From: Micrococcales bacterium | GTDB taxonomy: Bacteria > Actinomycetota > Actinomycetes > Actinomycetales > Dermatophilaceae | NCBI GenBank assembly: GCA_030452775.1 | Contig: JAKDLQ010000107.1 | Span: 1-7,784, forward strand | Length of the DNA stretch: 7,784 bases | Direction of reading: 5' to 3' | Shown here: piece by piece, positions 1 to 4,991 of the stretch | How the letters are laid out: each line of letters begins with the position of its first letter | Numbering within the stretch: the stretch's first letter is position 1 | Notes under the pieces: model-generated | Seen by the model: only the letters and a program-made list of their open reading frames with translations | Database searches by the model: none | Told to the model about the DNA's origin: nothing | Translations under genes and position numbers: made by a program

Positions 1-1574
1 CCCACCGATCCGGAGACCCCTGTGGGGGCCCGGTACTCCCCGAACTGCTCGCGGAGGGCGCCGGCCCACTCCCCCGTCGTGATCTCCGCCCGGGCGCACT
101 CGAGTGAGGCGGGCATGAGATTGGCCCCCGATGCGGCATCGGCCTTGAGCCGCGCAATGGCGGCCTCGGCGCGAGCCCGGGTGACCGGATCGGCATCGCG
201 TCGCTCGCGCCACGCGACGACCGCTTCGACCGCGGCCTGCTCGACGCCCGCATCGACCGTCTGGACGGCGGTGTCGAGATCGGCGGTGAGTGGGTTGGGC
301 TCGGTCGTCTCGAAGCGGTTGAGCCCTACGATGACATCGTCGCCGGCCTCGATGCGGCGGCGGCGCTGCGCATGGGAGGCAACGAGGGCCGACTTCATGT
401 AGCCGGACTCGACCGCTGCGACGGCGCCCCCCATCTCCTCGATCCGGGCCATCTCCGCCTCGGCGCGGGCGACGAGGTCGGCCACTGTGCGCTCGACGAC
501 GACCGAGCCGGTGAACAGGTCCTCGTACTCGAGCAAGTCGGACTCGAAGGCGAGCACCTGCTGCAACCGGAGCGACCACTGCTGGTCCCACGGACGGGGT
601 AGCCCGAGGGCCTCGTTCCAGGCCGGGAGCTGGATCGCCCGGGCCCGGGCGTCCTTGGACAAGGTCACGGCGAGCATCTCGAGCACGATGCGCTGGACGT
701 TGTTCTCCGGCTGGGCCTCGGTCAGGCCGAGAGAGTTGACCTGGACGCCATAGCGGAAGCGCCGGGCCTTGGAGTCGGTGATCCCGTAGCGTTCTCGGGT
801 CAACTCGTCCCAGAGCCGCACGAAGGCCCGCATCTTGCACATCTCCTCGACGAAGCGCACGCCCGCGTTGACGAAGAAGCTCATCCGGGCGACGACGTGA
901 TGAAACTCCGTCTCGGGGACCTGACCCGAGTCGCGGACGGCATCGAGGACCGCGATGGCCGTCGACATCGAGTAGGCGATCTCCTGCACCGGCGTCGCCC
1001 CGGCCTCTTGCAGGTGATAGCTGCAGATGTTGATGGGGTTCCACTTCGGGATTTCACGGACCGTGTAGGTAACCATGTCGGTGATGAGGCGCAGCGACGG
1101 GCCTGGCGGGAATACGTAGGTCCCGCGCGAGAGGTACTCCTTGATGATGTCGTTCTGGGTGGTGCCGCTCAGGACGTGGACCCATTCCTCGGGAGACTCC
1201 CCGGCAGCCTCGGCCTGGCGCTCGGCCGCGACCTGGTAGAGCGACAAGAGCCACATCGCCGTGGCGTTGATCGTCATGGAGGTGTTCATCTCGCGCAGCG
1301 GGATGGCGTCGAAGAGCGCGGTCATGTCGCCGATGTGGCTGATCGGGACGCCGACCTTGCCGACTTCACCGCGAGCCAGGACATGATCGGGGTCATAGCC
1401 GGTCTGGGTCGGCAGGTCGAACGCGACCGACAGCCCGGTCTGGCCCTTGGCCAGGTTGCGTCGGTAGAGCTCGTTGCTCGCCGCCGCGCTCGAGTGACCG
1501 GCGTAGGTGCGCATCACCCACGGCCGATCGCGGGTGGGGCGTTCGACGTGCGCCGCTGCGCTCTGCTCGGGCAT
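1..1574 (-). CDS. meaA: Ethylmalonyl-CoA mutase (MeaA/Ecm), 3' end cut by window edge
   Basis: Adenosylcobalamin-dependent carbon-skeleton mutase of the methylmalonyl-CoA mutase family. In the ethylmalonyl-CoA pathway it converts (2R)-ethylmalonyl-CoA to (2S)-methylsuccinyl-CoA in the cytoplasm. The frame opens at the ATG ending at 1574 and runs 524 codons without a stop to the edge. Family landmarks are RPWVMRTYAGHS (17-28), LAKGQTGLSVAFDLPTQTGYD (about 41-61), TTQNDIIKEYLSRGT, SLRL with Arg162, and YHLQEAGA with His187. By alignment to Propionibacterium MCM, Tyr24, Arg162 and His187 correspond to its substrate-contacting Tyr89, Arg207 and His244. The middle (GVQVNSLGLTEAQPENNVQRI) and the end (REQFGEYRAPTGVSG) match Streptomyces MeaA as I remember it better than MutB or IcmA. 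About 140 residues, the B12-binding domain with its DxHxxG motif, lie outside the window. The gene starts 40 bases after the STAS stop, with a weak GGAG close to the ATG. Confidence 0.92.
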   Translation of the reverse strand, partial: MPEQSAAAHVERPTRDRPWVMRTYAGHSSAAASNELYRRNLAKGQTGLSVAFDLPTQTGYDPDHVLARGEVGKVGVPISHIGDMTALFDAIPLREMNTSMTINATAMWLLSLYQVAAERQAEAAGESPEEWVHVLSGTTQNDIIKEYLSRGTYVFPPGPSLRLITDMVTYTVREIPKWNPINICSYHLQEAGATPVQEIAYSMSTAIAVLDAVRDSGQVPETEFHHVVARMSFFVNAGVRFVEEMCKMRAFVRLWDELTRERYGITDSKARRFRYGVQVNSLGLTEAQPENNVQRIVLEMLAVTLSKDARARAIQLPAWNEALGLPRPWDQQWSLRLQQVLAFESDLLEYEDLFTGSVVVERTVADLVARAEAEMARIEEMGGAVAAVESGYMKSALVASHAQRRRRIEAGDDVIVGLNRFETTEPNPLTADLDTAVQTVDAGVEQAAVEAVVAWRERRDADPVTRARAEAAIARLKADAASGANLMPASLECARAEITTGEWAGALREQFGEYRAPTGVSGSV

Positions 1575-1614
1575 GACTCCGACCGTACCCGCGAGGTCCT
1601 GCGGTAGGGGACGC

Positions 1615-2025
1615 TCAGGCGGTGAGAGTCGACACAGTGCCCGCCGCCCGGCGCGTGTCCGAGGGACGCCCAGAGCTAAGCCCAGAGTTAAGCCCAGAGT
1701 GACGCACCGTGAGCAATCGATCAAGACGGCAGTAGCGCAACAGCCGCGCCGTCCTGTCGCTCGGGTCGATGATGAGCATCCGTCGGTGTTCGCGGGCGGC
1801 CCGCCGGTGCAGGCTCATGATCATGCCAAGTCCCGTCGCATCACCGATCTCGGCGCCCGCCAGATGCAGGCGCAGCTCGCCCGGGCGGCAACGGATGACC
1901 TCGTGGAGCGCGTCCCTGATGTCCGGGACGGTATGCACATCGAGTCGTCCCACGAGGGTGACGTCGTGTCCGTCGGGCGCATCGACGATCGTCACTGATG
2001 GCTGGTGCTCGTGCCGCAGCGTCAT
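1615..2025 (-). CDS. STAS-domain protein (anti-anti-sigma-factor-like)
   Basis: A small single-domain STAS protein of 136 residues from the chosen start. STAS proteins of this type usually bind anti-sigma-factor kinases in partner-switching pathways. Visible elements are the strand DVTLVGRLDVHTVPDIRDAL (21-40), strand ELRLHLAGAEI (50-60), the phosphosite loop D62-A63-T64-G65, helix LGMIMSLHRRAAREH, strand RMLIIDPS, and the closing helix RLLRYCRLDRLLTV. The canonical phosphorylatable Ser directly after Asp is Ala here, with only Thr64 left nearby. The ATG at 2025 is preferred because an AAGGGG ribosome site precedes it; a GTG at 2100 would add 25 low-complexity basic residues with no good ribosome site. 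The roughly 30-residue tail is Ser/Gly/Arg-rich and includes a short repeat. No kinase or sigma gene is in view, so its partner is unknown. It lies between murA and meaA on the same strand. Confidence 0.82.
   Translation of the reverse strand: MTLRHEHQPSVTIVDAPDGHDVTLVGRLDVHTVPDIRDALHEVIRCRPGELRLHLAGAEIGDATGLGMIMSLHRRAAREHRRMLIIDPSDRTARLLRYCRLDRLLTVRHSGLNSGLSSGRPSDTRRAAGTVSTLTA
1668..1703. repeat. Three tandem 12-bp units inside the STAS gene tail
   Basis: On the plus strand the units are GCCCAGAGCTAA (1668-1679), GCCCAGAGTTAA (1680-1691) and the partial third GCCCAGAGTGAC (1692-1703, identical over the first nine bases). The unit is a multiple of three and stays in frame. On the coding strand it reads as the peptide HSGLNSGLSSG just after the STAS fold ends, so copy-number change would lengthen or shorten the tail without a frameshift. 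Confidence 0.8.
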
Positions 2026-2029
2026 CGGG

Positions 2030-2038
2030 CCCCTTCTC
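2030..2038 (-). promoter_or_regulatory. Ribosome binding site that sets the STAS start
   Basis: The coding strand reads GAGAAGGGG four bases before the ATG at 2025. The upstream candidate GTG at 2100 is preceded by ATACCGCTTC, with no purine-rich tract. This favours the shorter 136-residue protein. Confidence 0.6.
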
Positions 2039-2152
2039 GGTGCTGCTCGTGAGTCCATGTTCGCGGCACGGATGACCGCGGCCTGGTAGCGACGCGTCAC
2101 GAAGCGGTATCGATTTCGGCGAGCCGGATCCCGGCGTTTGACCGGCCCCCGC

Positions 2153-3427
2153 CTACGGCTCGTGATCCGCCTCGCGCGTCACGTCCGCGCCCAGCTGTCG
2201 CAGCGTCGTCTCCATGCGCGGGTACCCGCGGTCGATGTGGTGGATCCCGCTGACGAGGGTGGCCCGCTCGGCGACCAGGCCGGCAATGACGAGCGCGGCC
2301 CCGGAGCGGATGTCACTGGCTTCGACCGGTGCTCCCGAGAGCACCGGCTTCCCGTGCGTCATCACATGGTGACCGTCGATCTGCGTGTCCGCGCCGAGCC
2401 GGGCCAGCTCTTGCACGGTCCGAAACCGTGCCTCGAAGAGATTCTCTGTCACCATCGCGCTGCCGTTCGCCACCGCGTTGTAGGTCAGGGCCAGTGGCTG
2501 CAGATCGGTCGGGAAGCCCGGATAGGGCAGGGTCGCGACGTCGAAGGCCCGTGGCCGATCCGCGCACGCCACCCGGAATCCTCGGTCGGTGCGCTCGATC
2601 AGGCACCCTGCCTCGGCCAGCGACGTGAGGGGGGCATCGAGGTGTTCCGGGACGCCACCGACGATCTCGACGTCACCGCACGTCGTCGCGGCGGCGAAGG
2701 CCCAGGTCCCCGCCGCGATGCGGTCCGCGACTACCCGGTGGGTCGCCGGCCGTAGTGTCTCGACTCCGTCAACGACGATGCGCGATGTCCCCACCCCGGA
2801 GATCTGAGCGCCCATCGAGCTGAGCATGGCGATGATGTCGGCGATCTCCGGCTCGCGAGCGACGTTCGTGATGACGGTGCGCCCCTGTGCGGTGGCCGCC
2901 GCCGCGAGGATGTTCTCGGTGGCCCCGACGCTGGGGAACTCGAGGCGGATGTCGGCGCCGGTGAGCCCGCGGGGGGCGTCGGCGACGAGATAGCCGCGTG
3001 TGATGTGCACCCGGGCCCCGAGAGCCTCGAGGCCGGCCGAGTGCAGATCGAGGCCCCGAGCGCCTATCGCGTCGCCTCCCGGGATGGCGACGCCGGCGTG
3101 TCCCACCCGGGCCACGAGCGGTCCGAGCACGCAGATGGACGCGCGCAAGGCCCTGACCAACTCGTCGTCGGCTTGATGTCCGAGCTGGTCGGGAACGTCG
3201 AGAACGATGACCCCGGAGACAGGATCCTCCTCGACATCGACCCCGAGACGCCGGAGCAACTCGGCCATGATCGCGACGTCCGCGATGGCCGGGACATTGG
3301 TCAAGGTGGTGCGCCCCTCGGCGAGCAGCGCCAGCGCCATCAACTTGAGGACGCTGTTCTTGGCACCGACGACCTCGACCTCGCCGCGCAGTCGGGCGCC
3401 CCCGACCACTCGGAACCGCTCTGTCAC
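2153..3427 (-). CDS. murA: UDP-N-acetylglucosamine 1-carboxyvinyltransferase (MurA), Asp-type
   Basis: Cytoplasmic enzyme that transfers enolpyruvate from PEP to UDP-GlcNAc, the first committed step of peptidoglycan synthesis. The 424 residues match the usual 415-430. Seen in order: GAKNS (21-25; Lys23 and Asn24 match the catalytic Lys22/Asn23 of E. coli), RASICVLGPLVAR (95-107), the active-site loop PGGDAIGARGLDLH (116-129), PSVGATEN (165-172), YPGFPTDLQP (302-311; Asp308 matches E. coli Asp305), ENLFEARF (328-335), and DRGYPRMETTLRQLGAD near the end (Arg400 matches E. coli Arg397). The loop residue that is Cys115 in E. coli is Asp119 here, the form known from mycobacteria and Chlamydia that is not alkylated by fosfomycin. 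The GTG start is preceded by AGGG seven bases away, but a TAGGGT element at the same spot suggests the message could be leaderless. Divergent from the adenosyltransferase. Confidence 0.96.
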   Translation of the reverse strand: MTERFRVVGGARLRGEVEVVGAKNSVLKLMALALLAEGRTTLTNVPAIADVAIMAELLRRLGVDVEEDPVSGVIVLDVPDQLGHQADDELVRALRASICVLGPLVARVGHAGVAIPGGDAIGARGLDLHSAGLEALGARVHITRGYLVADAPRGLTGADIRLEFPSVGATENILAAAATAQGRTVITNVAREPEIADIIAMLSSMGAQISGVGTSRIVVDGVETLRPATHRVVADRIAAGTWAFAAATTCGDVEIVGGVPEHLDAPLTSLAEAGCLIERTDRGFRVACADRPRAFDVATLPYPGFPTDLQPLALTYNAVANGSAMVTENLFEARFRTVQELARLGADTQIDGHHVMTHGKPVLSGAPVEASDIRSGAALVIAGLVAERATLVSGIHHIDRGYPRMETTLRQLGADVTREADHEP

Positions 3428-3433
3428 CCTGAG

Positions 3434-3439
3434 ACCCTA
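3434..3439 (-). promoter_or_regulatory. Candidate -10 element for a leaderless murA transcript
   Basis: The minus strand reads TAGGGT, matching the actinobacterial TAnnnT pattern, followed by exactly six bases (CTCAGG) and then the murA GTG. A start site six to seven bases after the -10 would fall on the GTG itself. No convincing TTGAC-like -35 lies 16-19 bases upstream. The 64-base divergent gap (3428-3491) must also carry the adenosyltransferase 5' region, where GAGAG lies seven bases before its ATG. The call rests on spacing alone. Confidence 0.35.
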
Positions 3440-3491
3440 TCGGTGCCGGTGACCGCGGGCCTGACAGAGAGTGGAGTGAGAGAGTAACCGC

Positions 3492-4148
3492 ATGGTCAAG
3501 CTGACGAAGATCTACACTCGCACGGGCGATGACGGGACGACCGCGCTCGGAGACTTCTCGCGGACGAGCAAGAACGACCCGCGCCTGCATGCCTACGCGG
3601 ACGTGGGCGAGGCCAACGCCGCTGTCGGCGTCGCGGCAGCCTGTGGCGACCTCGACGACGAAGTACTGGCGACGCTGGGTCGAGTGCAGAACGAGCTGTT
3701 CGACGTCGGCGCCGATCTCTGCACGCCGCTGCAGGAGAGCTACGACTATCCACCGCTTCGGGTCGAGCAGCCGTGGATCGATGATCTCGAGTCGGACTGC
3801 GATCACTATCTGCCCCGCACCGAGAAGATGCGCTCCTTCATCCTGCCGGGTGGGACACCTGGGTCAGCCCACCTGCACCTGGCCTGCACCATCGTGCGTC
3901 GCGCCGAGCGGTCAGCGTGGGCGGCGATGGACGCTCACGGGCACGCTTCCGGCTCGGCGCGCGGCGTCGGTGGAGTCAGCATCCTCACGGCGAGGTACCT
4001 CAACCGCCTCTCAGACCTGCTGTTCATCCTCGCGAGAGTCGCCAACCTCCCCCTGGGCGGGGACATTCCCTGGCAACCCGGTGGCGGACGCATCGCCCCG
4101 CCCGTCTCGCCGGCAACACACCGACAAGTGGGCAACCCCAACCGGTAA
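3492..4148 (+). CDS. pduO: PduO-type ATP:cob(I)alamin adenosyltransferase with altered conserved residues
   Basis: Transfers the 5'-deoxyadenosyl group of ATP to cob(I)alamin, giving adenosylcobalamin. Family members are cytoplasmic trimers with sites between subunits. The 218 residues show the N-terminal ATP loop TRTGDDGTT (9-17), NELFDVGADL (about 67-76), FILPGG (from Phe116), VRRAERSAW (135-143) and YLNRLSDLLFILARVAN. Two hallmark positions differ: the usual DEANA/DELN motif reads G39-EAN, and the usual ART before the RRAER motif reads A-Cys132-T. Arg136, matching the ATP-contacting Arg132 of the Lactobacillus reuteri enzyme, is kept, and Phe116 matches its Phe112. A short Gly/Ser-rich insertion (DAHGHASGSARGVGG) and a roughly 20-residue Pro-rich tail set it apart from the M. 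tuberculosis homologue Rv1314c as I remember it. The only plus-strand gene here. Its likely client is the B12-dependent mutase further along. The stop lies in the loop of the terminator-like palindrome. Confidence 0.93.
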   Translation: MVKLTKIYTRTGDDGTTALGDFSRTSKNDPRLHAYADVGEANAAVGVAAACGDLDDEVLATLGRVQNELFDVGADLCTPLQESYDYPPLRVEQPWIDDLESDCDHYLPRTEKMRSFILPGGTPGSAHLHLACTIVRRAERSAWAAMDAHGHASGSARGVGGVSILTARYLNRLSDLLFILARVANLPLGGDIPWQPGGGRIAPPVSPATHRQVGNPNR

Positions 4149-4184
4149 TAACCACCTGGAGTTGCCCGTTTCTCGGTGTGTCGC
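4113..4184. terminator. Long imperfect palindrome between convergent genes, probable bidirectional terminator
   Basis: Plus-strand pairing: ACACACCGA (4116-4124) with TCGGTGTGT (4173-4181); one C/C mismatch; AAGTGGGCAAC (4126-4136) with GTTGCCCGTTT (4161-4171), including two G-U pairs; one C/A mismatch; CCA (4138-4140) with TGG (4157-4159); then GGT (4144-4146) with ACC (4151-4153) around an AATA loop. A further GC/GC pair at 4113-4114 with 4183-4184 extends it. The arms overlap the last codons of the adenosyltransferase, whose TAA is at the tip, and the structure ends 33 bases past the DUF2550 stop. There is no strong T-tract, only TTT within the right arm, so the terminator role is inferred from position and stability. 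Confidence 0.6.
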
Positions 4185-4217
4185 GCGGGTGGCCTGGCCT
4201 GGATGTGGCCGGCTCGA

Positions 4218-4655
4218 TCAGGCGACGTTGGCGTTGTGGCCAGGAGGTGCGGCCTCCTGCCACGACCGTAGGGCGGTGTAGGCGGACCGCTGCAGGGCAA
4301 GCTCGAAGTCGACCCCATCGTGGGTGCAGGGAACGCGCGACGCCTGGGGTAGCACGGTGAGGACGTCGTCGGCTGCTAACCGGATCGGGGTTTCGAGCAA
4401 GAGGGTCTGGCGCCTCCACTGATGCGCCGGGCGTGGTGACACCCCCCCGAGCGTGTACCACTCGAGGACGTTGTCGCTGAACCGAAGCAGGCCGACTCGC
4501 CACCGGTCGGACGGGGCTGGCCGGTAACCACTCAGCGTCAGCGTGAGGCCGCGCGAGATATAGCGTCGCCGTAGGTAGGTCAGCGCGAGCATGAGGATGG
4601 CGATCGCGAGCAGGGTGCCGACCACGATCTCGACGGAGGCGAGGACGGGCGGCAC
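4218..4655 (-). CDS. DUF2550 family membrane-anchored protein
   Basis: A 145-residue protein of unknown function. It has one N-terminal membrane segment (about 7-27, VEIVVGTLLAIAILMLALTY) followed by basic residues (LRRRYISR), so the rest should be cytoplasmic. The soluble part has the family look: SDRWRVGLLRFSDNVLEWYTLGGVSPRP (48-75), a basic QWRRQ, LLLETPIRL, and a final FELALQRSAYTALRSWQE resembling the C-terminus of M. tuberculosis Rv1312. The GTG start is seven bases after the atpC stop, and the atpC stop region itself supplies GAGGA as ribosome site, so translation is probably coupled to atpC. Placement directly after atpC is conserved in actinobacteria, suggesting a link to ATP synthase or simply old operon structure; the sequence does not show which. 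Confidence 0.85.
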   Translation of the reverse strand: MPPVLASVEIVVGTLLAIAILMLALTYLRRRYISRGLTLTLSGYRPAPSDRWRVGLLRFSDNVLEWYTLGGVSPRPAHQWRRQTLLLETPIRLAADDVLTVLPQASRVPCTHDGVDFELALQRSAYTALRSWQEAAPPGHNANVA

Positions 4656-4662
4656 GAAGTCC

Positions 4663-4947
4663 TCAGTGCTCCGGTGAGCCGTGCGAGGCCGAGACGTGGA
4701 CGCTCTCGGCGACGATCGTCACGACGTCGGAGTCGACCGAGAAGAAGCCGCCCTCGACCGTGGCCGTGTGGCGGGCCCCGTCGAGTCCCTGGATCATGAC
4801 CTCCCCCTCGACGAGTACGCCGAGGACCGGCGTGTGCCCCGGCAGAACGCCGAGCTCGCCCGAGATGGTCCGGGCCCGCACGAACTTGGCCTGGCCTTCC
4901 CAGACCTTGCGGTCCACTGCAACCATCTCAACGTTGAGCGAACTCAC
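4663..4947 (-). CDS. atpC: ATP synthase F1 epsilon subunit, short form without C-terminal helical domain
   Basis: Epsilon sits on the gamma central stalk and joins F1 to the c-ring. The 94 residues cover only the N-terminal beta-sandwich: MSSLNVEMVAVDRKVWEG, the signature GELGVLPGHTPVLG (30-43), LVEGEV, then EGGFFSVDSDVVTIVAESVHV (65-85). The chain ends nine residues later. Typical subunits have 120-138 residues with two C-terminal helices that can extend into F1 and inhibit ATP hydrolysis; this one lacks them. There is no room for a frameshifted remainder because DUF2550 begins seven bases after the stop. The GTG start is supported by a strong GGAGGAG three bases upstream. It follows the ndh stop by 44 bases rather than following atpD directly. 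Short epsilon chains are, as I recall, also found in other Micrococcales and in bifidobacteria. Confidence 0.93.
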   Translation of the reverse strand: MSSLNVEMVAVDRKVWEGQAKFVRARTISGELGVLPGHTPVLGVLVEGEVMIQGLDGARHTATVEGGFFSVDSDVVTIVAESVHVSASHGSPEH

Positions 4948-4977
4948 GTACTCCTCCAGATTGTCGGTGACGCTTGC

Positions 4978-4983
4978 AGTTTA
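4978..4983 (-). promoter_or_regulatory. Possible internal promoter -10 element ahead of atpC
   Basis: In the 44-base gap between ndh and atpC the minus strand reads TAAACT, a good TAnnnT -10 match in an otherwise G/C-rich stretch. A start site about seven bases downstream would leave a leader of about 24 bases carrying the strong GGAGGAG. No clear -35 hexamer is present at 16-19 bases spacing. It would let atpC and DUF2550 be transcribed independently of ndh and atpD. Confidence 0.3.
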
Positions 4984-4991
4984 GTGCCTCC

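Noticed and set aside
897..1607. Plus-strand frame of about 236 codons opposite meaA
   Set aside because: Antisense to conserved mutase sequence, with no motif or ribosome site.
1575..1614. SigB-type promoter before meaA, prompted by GGGTAC and the neighbouring STAS gene
   Set aside because: No GTTT/GnnT element lies at the needed 14-17 base spacing, so the match is only the -10 half.
2026..2100. Upstream GTG start (2100) for the STAS protein
   Set aside because: No ribosome site, and the added 25 residues are basic and featureless; the ATG at 2025 has a clear AAGGGG.
2123..2135. Small inverted repeat GCCGG-ATC-CCGGC (5-bp stem, 3-base loop) 18 bases after murA
   Set aside because: The stem is short and common at high GC, with no T-run, so it is not called as a terminator. 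The 127-base murA-STAS gap shows nothing else convincing beyond the STAS ribosome site.
3461..3490. CTGACA/TAACCG promoter for the adenosyltransferase
   Set aside because: The putative -10 ends one base before the ATG, leaving no room for a transcription start, so this pairing is coincidence.
2769..3806. Minus-strand open frame of about 345 codons spanning murA and the adenosyltransferase
   Set aside because: It overlaps murA out of frame and is antisense to the adenosyltransferase; the product is low-complexity and Arg-rich, so it is a shadow frame.
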